DNA of 33,572 nucleotides, taken from a virus. Within the stretch, counting starts at the first letter, position 1, and every line of letters begins with the position of its first letter. The stretch is taken from IMG/VR virus record IMGVR_UViG_3300035698_020937, positions 1 through 33,572 of that record; one strand, given 5' to 3'. Below, in pieces: positions 8,210 through 17,100 of this stretch. The notes beneath the pieces were generated by a model. The model saw nothing but the letters and a program-made list of their open reading frames with translations. It had not been told where the DNA came from and made no database searches. The translations under genes and the position numbers were made by a program.

Positions 8210-8398
8210 TCAATCGTATTTTGACGATACTCCTGCATCATACTCTCTTTGAGTAATTTCATCTATACGATCTAATTTTGCTTCTCTAATCTTGTTACTT
8301 ATATCTAGGGCTCCAATAATGTCCTTTTGTTTAGTGTACAAAGTTCTACTATTACTTCCCTTCTTCCCTGTTTCTATTTCAATTTTGTAGTAGTTCAA
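8210..8398 (-). CDS. Small hypothetical protein
   Basis: 62 residues, best start a TTG at 8398 with only a weak GAGAAAA upstream. The sequence is charged and ends REYDAGVSSKYD. The pattern of an N-terminal strand (YYKIEIETG) followed by a helix with Lys/Arg/Glu repeats is common in small phage proteins. It lies between the small membrane protein and the radical-SAM gene in the same orientation. Function unknown; start uncertain. Confidence 0.55.
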   Translation of the reverse strand: MNYYKIEIETGKKGSNSRTLYTKQKDIIGALDISNKIREAKLDRIDEITQREYDAGVSSKYD

Positions 8399-8440
8399 AT
8401 TTTTCTCTGTGTCCGGTTAGGGAATGTCTCTGGCTAGGTT

Positions 8441-8566
8441 TTATCTTTTTCTTGGTTTTCTTACTTTTTTTGTTTCTTCTTCTGCTTTCCAGCTTGCCCA
8501 AAAAGAAATTACTTGGGTTGTCGCAGCTATAGCAGCGTATCCGATAATGATTCCTAGCTCTTTCAT
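8441..8566 (-). CDS. 41-residue single-pass membrane protein
   Basis: Short frame MKELGIIIGYAAIAATTQVI..., one hydrophobic segment (about residues 4-24) followed by a strongly basic tail (KKVRKPRKR). AGAGGAAAA lies about 13 bases before the ATG, a long but possible SD spacing. It fits tightly between the stop at 8587 and the start at 8398, and the N-out/basic-in layout is coherent. A 60-residue plus-strand frame over the same bases is the likely shadow. It could be a small toxin, holin partner or retron-associated membrane peptide; no direct evidence for any. Confidence 0.5.
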   Translation of the reverse strand: MKELGIIIGYAAIAATTQVISFWASWKAEEETKKVRKPRKR

Positions 8567-8586
8567 ATTTACAATAAGGTTTTCCT

Positions 8587-9075
8587 CTAGAATTTTAGCA
8601 AACTAAAATAGAAATTAACAGCTTCCATTAGAAGCAATTTTGCTTGCTTTTCTACTATTGAGGGTTTTAGTGATCCAAGTAAACGCGATATAAACACTTT
8701 ATCTTTATAAATTCGATAGTTATACCCAAATTTATATTTGTATTTTCTACCACTATTGGGTAATACAAATTCTTGCTTCAGATATATCCGTGTTACACCA
8801 TTGTTTCTATTAATGTATAATTTCATTACATATATGCCCTTTAAAGTATGTAAGGGTGTTTCGATAATGTCAAATACATTTCTAAGATCGGTAAACCATG
8901 GAAACTTACTATGTAAATATTCTGGTGTTAAACATCCGAATGGTAGAAGCACACTTTTGTGGTCATGGGTATTTAATAAAGTTCTTATTACCCAGTTTGA
9001 ATAGGAACTCTCTCCAAATTGTAAAGCTGCGTTAATAAACGGTCCCCTTTCGTTGGATTGAGTTGTCGTATCCAT
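8587..9075 (-). CDS. Protein translated with the reverse transcriptase (possible retron accessory protein)
   Basis: 162 residues. The ATG at 9075 has a GAGG about 10 bases upstream, inside the end of the reverse transcriptase gene, and the two genes overlap by 88 bases. Tight overlap implies joint translation, as for retron effector proteins. The protein is rich in Tyr, Lys and Phe with many short strands (KYKFGYNYRIYKDKVFISRLL) and a hydrophobic C-terminal helix. I recognise no known retron effector domain. If the reverse transcriptase is a retron, this is the first candidate for its effector. Confidence 0.65.
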   Translation of the reverse strand: MDTTTQSNERGPFINAALQFGESSYSNWVIRTLLNTHDHKSVLLPFGCLTPEYLHSKFPWFTDLRNVFDIIETPLHTLKGIYVMKLYINRNNGVTRIYLKQEFVLPNSGRKYKYKFGYNYRIYKDKVFISRLLGSLKPSIVEKQAKLLLMEAVNFYFSLLKF

Positions 9076-9935
9076 TCTATGTAGCCTCTAAGCTTTATGT
9101 ATTCATCATAAGATAGCTTTTTACCATCCCTTATATAATTATGTAATTGCGCTCGTAGATTTCTCCATTTATATTTTGGTACTCCGAGTATGTCGTTTAC
9201 AACAACTCCTGTAATTACCTGTCTTCTATGTGGCCTCATTATACGAGTTTTTTTCTCATTTATTTCTAAATCAACGTTATTAATTTCTTTAACAATTAAT
9301 TTATATATCGCATCCATATTAAAATCTAATTCTTTATGTGACAAAGTAATATCGTCTGCGTACCGAGTATACGTTAATTCGTACTCGTCTGCGATTTCCT
9401 GGATATTTTCGTCCGTCTTGTGCATATAAAGATTTGCTAATGCTGGACTTGTTGGGGCTCCCTGTGGGAGTTGTCCCTTATACAGAGTTAGGTCTGCTAA
9501 CAATTTTATAACTTCTGCACGATCTTCTACACTAGTTTCCAACCATCCGATTGTATTAGCTCTGTGTACTAAATGGTGCCATAATCGCATTATATGGTTT
9601 CGTTTAATACTATTGAAGAAGTTAGAGATATCTGTGCTCAGATAAAGTTTGTTATCTAAGTGCCTCCGCGCCCCTTCCTTCGGACTCATTCCAACTCTAA
9701 AGCCAACTGCGGCTGGATGTACAGAAAACTTATATAATAGTTTATGTAAAATAAATTTTTGAATTTCTTTCAATTCACCAGATGGAGCATCAATCCATCT
9801 AGTCTTCTTACCTACTTTTTTAAGTGGGTACGATAAATATCTTTCTGGAGATTCAATTATCTCCTGAAGCCTTATCGGAGGCTTTTCTGTTAATTCATAT
9901 ATATTCAATGTTTTTAAATGGTTGGAGGGGAACAA
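8988..9935 (-). CDS. Retron-type reverse transcriptase
   Basis: 315 residues, the normal retron length. Motifs in order: HPAAVGFRVG and the GARRH variant of the retron NAxxH region (about 72-92), first catalytic Asp in STDISNFFNSI (about 100), LPQGAPTSPALANLYM (about 155, the PQGxxxSP of retrons rather than the group II or DGR form), the YADDITLS active site (about 191), ITGVVVND (the VTG thumb motif), and a C-terminal WIRQLNPTKGDRLL typical of retrons. It makes multicopy single-stranded DNA from an RNA usually encoded just upstream. The best start is the TTG at 9935, with GAGGGG 9 bases upstream locked in a hairpin. No DGR repeats or maturase domain. Confidence 0.87.
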   Translation of the reverse strand: MFPSNHLKTLNIYELTEKPPIRLQEIIESPERYLSYPLKKVGKKTRWIDAPSGELKEIQKFILHKLLYKFSVHPAAVGFRVGMSPKEGARRHLDNKLYLSTDISNFFNSIKRNHIMRLWHHLVHRANTIGWLETSVEDRAEVIKLLADLTLYKGQLPQGAPTSPALANLYMHKTDENIQEIADEYELTYTRYADDITLSHKELDFNMDAIYKLIVKEINNVDLEINEKKTRIMRPHRRQVITGVVVNDILGVPKYKWRNLRAQLHNYIRDGKKLSYDEYIKLRGYIEWIRQLNPTKGDRLLTQLYNLERVPIQTG

Positions 9936-9950
9936 AATATCGTTCCCCTC
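9925..9950 (-). promoter_or_regulatory. Hairpin covering the SD and start codon of the reverse transcriptase
   Basis: GAGGGGAAC (9950-9942) pairs with GTTCCCCTC (9933-9925), nine base pairs around an eight-base loop. The 5' arm is the likely SD and the 3' arm begins at the TTG start, so folding should block ribosome entry. It could also be the 3' boundary hairpin of the upstream RNA. Confidence 0.65.
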
Positions 9951-9954
9951 GCCA

Positions 9955-10136
9955 TGGTCATACTTTGCCCATCGAGGCTAGGGAACTAGACCGATGATGG
10001 TTATGCGTCGAGTGGCGGCAAGAAGGCCGCTACCCAGAGAACTGTGACGACACGAGACTTCTCCTCACGCATATAACTAAACAACGCTGGCGATTCGCCA
10101 GCTAGCTTAATTTTCATTAAGCATATACTATGACCA
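9955..10136 (-). ncRNA. Candidate retron msr-msd RNA
   Basis: About 180 bases ending 20 bases before the reverse transcriptase. An 8-bp end helix joins TGGTCATA (10136-10129) with TATGACCA (9962-9955), as expected for the a1/a2 repeats. Inside are two hairpins of msr type, GCTTAAT-GAAA-ATTAAGC and GCTGGCG-ATT-CGCCAGC, then a larger stem (GTTATATGCGT with ACGCATAAC, two-base bulge) that encloses GCGGC/GCCGC and would be the msd part. AGC occurs next to the hairpins as a possible branch site. Position, size and layout fit a retron; the branch G and cDNA ends cannot be fixed from sequence alone. Confidence 0.55.
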
Positions 10137-10164
10137 GTTACATGTAACTTAGTACAAAAATTGT

Positions 10165-10533
10165 ACAATTTATGATTAGGCCAGGCCCCTACAAGGATTA
10201 GAAGGCCGGGTATCGAAATTCAGGAAGATTTACATTTTATCCGGAATTTTGTAACGGACGTGCTTTCCTGGGGGTTAACTCTAATCTTATTTCGCCGGGC
10301 CAAGGACCGGAGAGATAAGATTTGTGGTACGCCCTGGGAAGGCGACGGCCGTGAGAAATTCAGAAGATAAAAAGTAAAGTTCTCTGAACTTCGTAACCGG
10401 CTTACCTGGCCTTAATCATCCATTCATATGTCCTGAAAACATTCAGAACGTACAACGTGGACGAAACGTCCACAGTATTACTAGTGTCTACAATTAGATG
10501 GGAGTAACCCACCTTAATGCAACTAAGTTACAA
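10165..10533 (-). ncRNA. Second structured RNA domain upstream of the retron
   Basis: About 370 non-coding bases rich in helices. A long-range helix, ATGATTA(A)GGCCAGG at 10419-10405 with CCTGGCCTAATCAT at 10185-10172, 14 pairs with one bulge, encloses a 220-base domain. In it AATCTTAT/ATAAGATT (10322-10315 with 10290-10283) forms an 8-bp stem around a CCGG repeat. Outside it, GTGGACG-TTT-CGTCCAC (10473-10457) and GGG-TTACT-CCC are clean hairpins. Together with the retron part this makes a 0.6-kb RNA, about the size of ROOL. It could be an extended retron RNA, an independent ornate RNA, or both. No group I or II intron core is evident. Confidence 0.55.
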
Positions 10534-10544
10534 ATTCTTATAAA
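10534..10544 (-). promoter_or_regulatory. Degenerate promoter-like motif at the head of the 0.6-kb RNA
   Basis: Minus strand TTTATAAGAATTTG keeps the TATAAGAAT core of the conserved motif but not the TTGG before it. It sits at the end of the upstream gene, exactly where transcription of the structured RNA could begin. Confidence 0.35.
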
Positions 10545-10547
10545 TTA

Positions 10548-10910
10548 TTAAAACAGTTTTAATTGCTTCTTTAATGCTTCCACTTTAATTTTTTCTAATG
10601 AGATAAATGTGAAAGCATCTTTTACCATACTTTTGGTACACGGCGCTATGTCAGCTGGACTTTGTATTGCCCAAGGATACAGTTTTTTATGATACTCGGC
10701 ACCGATTTCCATTATTGATATAAAATAAAATCCTACAAACTGTAATATCCCATATGTGTTAAAACGAGATTCTATATTTACTTCTTTAATTAGATTAGAA
10801 TGGACCGGTATCGTCGTCGAGTGCGCTGTCTTCATCGTCAACAACGAATCCATCGTAATCGTCAATTGGCTCTGCAGCCACTTCTCCAATTCTCCCTCGG
10901 AGATATCCAT
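10548..10910 (-). CDS. Hypothetical protein overlapping the preceding gene out of frame
   Basis: 120 residues. ATG at 10910 with GGAG 8 bases upstream. Its first 116 bases overlap the 71-residue frame ending at 10795, in another reading frame. The part after the overlap, with FVGFYFISIMEIG and a helical Lys-rich C-terminus (IKVEALKKQLKLF), has the look of normal coding sequence. The overlapped N-terminal part is rich in Thr, Ser and Leu and is less convincing, so the true start may be different. Function unknown. It directly precedes the structured RNA of the retron region. Confidence 0.5.
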   Translation of the reverse strand: MDISEGELEKWLQSQLTITMDSLLTMKTAHSTTIPVHSNLIKEVNIESRFNTYGILQFVGFYFISIMEIGAEYHKKLYPWAIQSPADIAPCTKSMVKDAFTFISLEKIKVEALKKQLKLF

Positions 10911-11010
10911 TTTTTTTCTCCATAGCTTCAGGAATCAACGCTGAAGCGAGTAAATTTATAAATTTATCAACAAGGGTGATAATTTGCTTACCCAGTTCTT
11001 TTTTTTCCAT
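10795..11010 (-). CDS. Small acidic-tailed protein (SSB-like C-terminal tip)
   Basis: 71 residues. A helical N-terminal half (MEKKELGKQIITLVDKF) is followed by a basic patch (KKNGYLRGRIG) and a very acidic tail ending DDEDSALDDDTGPF. The tail resembles the acidic Pro-Phe tip of bacterial single-stranded DNA-binding proteins (DDDIPF), which binds many repair enzymes, but there is no OB fold in so short a protein. Promoter copy 3 lies 57 bases upstream, so this is the first gene of the operon containing the reverse transcriptase. The SSB-tip mimic idea is inference. Confidence 0.6.
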   Translation of the reverse strand: MEKKELGKQIITLVDKFINLLASALIPEAMEKKNGYLRGRIGEVAAEPIDDYDGFVVDDEDSALDDDTGPF

Positions 11011-11066
11011 AAATTTTTTTTACTTGATTAAATATAAAATTATACCTATATTAAGTATAATATCAT

Positions 11067-11080
11067 TTATCTTATACCAA
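11067..11080 (-). promoter_or_regulatory. Conserved phage promoter-like motif, copy 3 (retron operon)
   Basis: Minus strand TTGGTATAAGATAAATGA, upstream of the genes starting at 11010. It lies in the divergent gap before the RNA polymerase gene, which starts 22 bases away on the other strand. Confidence 0.75.
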
Positions 11081-11101
11081 GAAATGGAGAAATAAGTCGA
11101 G

Positions 11102-14100
11102 ATGAAAAATATATTTTTACCAACATTCCAAAACAAAATTATTAAGGATGCAACAGTTAAAGCCTTTAGCGATCTATTTCCTATAGAGCATAAGGGGAGG
11201 AAAGTGTTGGTATCTAATGTTACTGTGGACGATACTCTAAATGATGAGGATTTTCCACTACAACGAGAAATAAAACTTAATAGACAGACTTGGCATTATC
11301 CTATTTATGCAGACGTTGAAATGATAGATTCTGAAAGTGGAAGAGTAATCAGCTCTGCAAAGAAAGTCAAACTAGCTTCTATCCCTAAAGTGACTAATCG
11401 GTTTACCACACTAATTGACGGTAATGAATATCAAACAATAAATCAATTACGTCGTAAAGCTGGTGTATATTCACGTATAAAAAAGAATGGTGAATTGGAA
11501 AGTGAGTTTAATCTATCTAAAGGAATGAACTTTAAAATGCAGCTGGATCCAGTATCTCAAGCATTTAGTATTACCATAGCTGGAAGAAATTACAAATATA
11601 AATTATGGTCTTTATTGAAGATATTAGGAGTTACTGACGATGAAATGACAAAAGTTTGGGGAACCAGGTTACTTAATGTTAATAAGCAAAAATCTATTAA
11701 CACTGAAGCTTCTGAGATGACCTCGCTGTACAAAGTTATATTCGGTAAGGATGCTAAAGACTATAACGAAGTTATGTCTGGTCTAAGTCAATACTTCAAT
11801 GAAGAGACTGAAATAAATCCAGAAATAACAAAGATTACTCTTGGAGAAGCTCTAGATAAGGTAAATTCAAAAACTCTACTTAAGGCATCTCAAAAGCTAC
11901 TTAATATTACTAAAGAAAAGGACGTTCCGGATGAACGTGATAGTCTAATCTTTAAAAAGATATATTCGGTAGATGACTTACTCTTAGAACATTTAAATAA
12001 GACTAGTGCGGGAATTGCTGAAAGAATAAAAAGAAATATGGAGCTTAGAGAAAAGGTTAGAGAGATAATCCCTTCAAATACATTCACTAAGCCTATCAGA
12101 GATTTCTTTACAACAGGAGATTTAACAGCTACTCCACCACAGACAAACCCTATAACTATGGCTACAGATTGGCGTAAAACTACGCCTATGGGGACCGGTG
12201 GTATTCAAAGTAGTCACTCTATCACCATAGAAGCCAGAGATCTTCAACCAACGCATTTAGGATTCTTGGACCCTACAGCTACTCCGGAATCATTAAAGGT
12301 AGGGGTAAATGTCGGACTTAGCTCTGAGACAAGTAAAAGAGGAAACGATATTGTAACTCCTACATATAATAGAGAGGGCAAAGTAAAATGGTTAACTCCT
12401 TTAGAATTCTATTCAGCTAAAGTGGGATATCCCGATCAATTTAAATTGAAGAAAGGGGTTATTGTGCCGAGTTATGATATTGTAAATGCTATGTACAAAG
12501 GAAAGCCGATGAGAGTAAAGGCAAGCGAAATTGCCTATTGGCTTAGATCTCCGAGAGTAATGTTTGCTCATAATACAAATTTGGTTCCATTTTTAGCTAA
12601 TGTTCAAGGCAACAGAGCTTCTACTGGGGCACGTATGTTAACTCAGGCTTTACCTATAGATGAAAAAGAAGAACCATTGGTACAAACTTGGAGAGATAAT
12701 TCATCTACTTATGAAAAAAAACTTGGAGGATTTTTGAATCCTCAATTACCATATGGTGAAAAAGATACAATTAGAGAAGGCACTATAACAAAAGTAGATA
12801 AAGATTATATCCATGTAGATGTGGATGGAAAATCTGAAAAGATAGGATTATACAAAAATTTTCCACTTAACCAAGATGGTTATTTAGATTCAACTCCAAT
12901 AGTAAAAGCTGGAGATAAAGTAAAAAGTGGGGAACCCTTAGCAGAGACAAATTATTCAGTAAACAAAGGTACTCTGGCGCTGGGGAAGAACCTTAATGTG
13001 GCTTATATGACATATAAAGGATATAATTTTGAAGATGGTGCTGTTATTACGGAAACTGCTGCTAAGAAAATGTCCCATACTATGTTACATAGGGTAAACG
13101 ATTTCTTTAGTCCAAAGATTTCCATATTTGATATTAAAAAGTTTAAAGCATGGTTTCCCGACATCTTAACTCCGGATAATTCTAAAAAGTTAGATGAAAA
13201 AGGATTCCCAAGAATTGGTCAGACTTTTCAACCTGGAGAAGCCGTATTAGTATACCTGAAAGAGAAAGAAATGGATAGTGCTGAAAGGGCACTAAAGAAA
13301 TTAGATAAATTTACATTTGGCCAATATGATAAGGTAGTGAAGTTGTGGGATGAAGATGAAACTGGGGTAATAACTGATGTTAGAGTTTCTGGACGTAACA
13401 TCGATATCTACCTAAAATCTACTCATCCTTTTAAAGAAGGGGATAAACTGTCTGGGCGTTACGGTAATAAGTATATTGTTACTAAAATTATACCAGATAC
13501 TACTGCCCCACATAGAAAAAATGGAACAGCAATAGACGTTATGTTAAATGCCCACGGTGTTCCGGGTCGTATGAATGTAGGGCAACTTCTTGAAACAGCT
13601 GCTGGAAAAATAGCAGAAAAAAAAGGTAAACCTTATGTTGTAAAAAATTTTGATAATCCAGATGAAGATATGTCCAAAAAAATACTCGAAGAGCTTAAAG
13701 AGGAAGGTATTGAGCCGGATGAAGTTTTATATGATGGTAAGGGTGGAAAAGCTTTTGAGAAGCCTATATTTACTGGTAAACAATACTTCTTAAAATTAAG
13801 ACACATCGTTAAGAAAAAGATGGGTTCTCATAATTATGGAGTTTATGATATAGATGAGGTTCCAGGAGGTAAAGGAGCACAGTCTACTGGTATCCTTGAT
13901 ACATATACTTATCTAGCTCATGGAGCTAAAGAGAATCTTAGGGAAATGTCAGAGATAAAAGGTAGACGTAATGATGAATATTGGAGAAACCTTCAGTTTG
14001 GACTACCTCCAGGAAAACCTAATAGAAGTTTTGTATTTGATAAATTAGATACATACCTAAAAGGTATGGGAGTAAATACAGAGAAAAAGGGAAATAAACT

Positions 14101-17100
14101 CAGAATCTTTCCATTAACAGATACTGAAATGACTAGAATGAGTAACGGGGAGATTAAAGATCCTGGAGCAGTTCTAGTGGGTAAAAATTTAACTTCTAGG
14201 AAAGATGGTATATTTGATAATACTATAACCGGGGGCGCTAGAGGTACTCACTGGTCACATGTAGATTTAGCAATACGTATTCCAAATCCAATGTACGAGG
14301 CAACTATTAAAAGAGTTCTTGATCTTTCTGAAAAAGATTATGACGCTATTATATCTGGTACTAAGGAGTTGGATGGGAAAACTGGAATAGATGCTATTGT
14401 GGAAAAAGTTAAAACATTAGATGTAAAAAAAGAATTAGAAGGTTTAAGAGATGAATTAAAGATAGCTCCAAAAACAAACGTAAATAAACTTAATACAAAA
14501 ATTAGGTATTTAGAGGCATTAAACAAGTTAAACATAGAACCTTACGATGCCTACACAACAACCAAAATGCTTTTAATACCACCAATGTTTAGACCAGCAT
14601 ACCCACTCCCATCGGGAGATATAATGGTCAGTCCTATAAACAAGCATTATAAAGACGTAGGTTTGGTAAATAAAGGCTTGAAAGCTGCGTTAGAAAGAGA
14701 AGACATACCGGAAGCAGATATCCTAAAAGCCAAAAAAGCTCTTTATAATAGCTATAAAGCTATGCAGGGGTTTACAGATCCTATAAACTTTACAGGTGAA
14801 AAGTACAAGGGCTATTTACAAGAAATGGGTGATCTTAAACGTGGACTTATCCATGGTAAGAATTGGTCAAAACGACAAGACATTAGTGCAAGAAGTACAA
14901 TTACTGTTGAACCTTCTCTTGGTTTAGATGAAGTTGGGATTCCTAAAAAAATGGCTTATAAAATGCTTAAGCCTCTTATAATACGTGAACTTAAAGAATC
15001 TGGAATTAAGGCAACTCAGTCTCTTAAGGAGTACGAAGAAGAGTCTCCTTCGGCAATGAAAGCACTGCAAAGGGTATTAGAAGTGAGACCTCTTATACTT
15101 AACAGAGCTCCGTCATTACACAAACACGGTGTGCAGGCGTTTAAACCTGTGTTAATGGATGGAAAAACTATACGTCTAAATCCTCTTATTGTAAATGGGT
15201 TTAATGCTGATTTTGATGGGGATACCATGTCTGTTATGACTCCCATAAGTAAAGAAGCGGTAGAAGAAGCTAAAGGGATGATGCCAAGCAGAATACTATT
15301 TAAACATGGTGGAAACAACTTAGTGCCAAGTTTAGGACAGGACTATGTATTTGGATTACATAGACTTAGTAAAATAGAAGCTAAATCTGATAAGAAGTTT
15401 AAGTCTTTTAATGATGCTAAAAAATCTGGTATAAAATGGACAACCAGCTTTGATCTAAATGGAACTAAGGTAACTATTGGTCAGTATATGATTAATGCAG
15501 AGCTTCCGGAAACCTTACGTGACTACGAAAGAGAAATGACCGCGAAAGAGACTGAAAGGTTGCTTGAATTACTTGGAAGAAAGTATTCATCTTATTTTAG
15601 AGAAGTGATAGATAGTTGGAAAAATTTGGGATCTATGTATGCTTACACTCGTGGAAATACACTGTCATTGACTGATATGTCTATCGATAGAAGCTTTAGG
15701 GATTCCCTCTTAAAGAAAGAACTTCCTAAGATTGAGGCTATGAAAACTCCAGAACAAAGAGCTGTTGCTAGAGAAGCTTTAACTGCTAAGATACAAGCAA
15801 TGCAGGATAAAAAACTATCTGGAACTACTAACAGTTTCTATGAGATGATCGATTCTGGATCTATTTCTAAAGGTAAAGCGGGGAATGTTAGACAAATCTT
15901 AACATCTCCTGGAGTTCTAAGAGATACAAAAGGTGTTCCAATAGATGTATTTTTTGATAAAGGTTATGCTGAAGGTATGGGTACCTTTGATTACTTTAAC
16001 TCTATGTATGGTGTTAGAAAAGGTGTTGTAGATAGAGCTGTAAATACAAGAGAGTCTGGTGCGTTAAATAAGTCTTTATTGAATGTTACTAGAAGAATGT
16101 TAATAAGCGAAGAGGACTGTGGTACGATTAAAGGGCTAGTATTTGGAATTGAAGATAAAAATATTCAAGGAAGAGCCGCATTAAAAACCAGAGACGGTGT
16201 TGTAAAAAGAAACGAAATAATAACTGGTGAAGTTATAATAAAAGCTAAACAACGTGGAATAAAAAAATTGGAAACTAGAAGCCCGCTAACTTGCGAAACT
16301 GTGGACGGGCTTTGCCAGGTATGTTACGGACTTCTTCCTCATGGGGAATTACCACATGTTGGCACAAATGTTGGAATTTTAGATTCTCAGGCTGTCACTG
16401 AAAGAGCTACACAACTCACTATGCAGACTTTCCATACCGGAGGAGCGGGTGGAGGAGGCATTACTGCTGGATTCCCTAGGCTAGAACAGATACTTAAAGT
16501 ACCTGAAAAACTTTCTGGAAAAGCTACATTATCCTCTGTTAGGGGTAATATTAAGAGTATTAAGAGAAATGAAACTGGAGGACACGTAGTAACAGTGGAC
16601 ACTGGTAAAACAGAAAAAGTTTTTATAGTTCCTCCTGGTAGAAAAGTAATTATAAAATCAGGTGCTAAAATCAAGAAAGGGGATCCATTATCTGATGGAA
16701 TTTTGAAACCTCAGGAATACAGTGAATTTAAAAGCCATTTAGAAGCTCAGAAGTATATGGTTAGAGAAGCTTCTAATGTATATGGTGGTGGGTTTTATGA
16801 TAAAACTTTTGAAACTATTATAAAAGGAATATCAGATAATGCGGAAGTTACAGAAGCCCCAGATGACAGTGGTTTCCTAAGAGGAGATAAAGCATCAATA
16901 TCTTATATTTCTAGTATGAATAAACAACGTAAAGCGAAAGGACTTAAACCAATAACATTTAAACCATATTTTAAGACAATTGATTTATCAAATCAAGATG
17001 TGGAAGACTGGATGACTGGTATAACAACTAATAGAGTCAAGGCTGGCCTAATTACAGGAGCGTCTAAGGGACTTTACGCTAATTTAAAAGGTAAGGATCC

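Noticed and set aside
8424-8606. 60-residue plus-strand hydrophobic frame
   Set aside because: It lies antisense to a minus-strand frame with a coherent membrane segment and basic tail, and all neighbours are on the minus strand.
8988-10545. Diversity-generating retroelement or group II intron
   Set aside because: The PQGAPTSP and VTG motifs are retron-like, there is no maturase or template/variable repeat pair, and no domain V-like hairpin was found.
15016-16674. Long minus-strand frames inside the polymerase gene
   Set aside because: They are antisense shadows of conserved polymerase codons.
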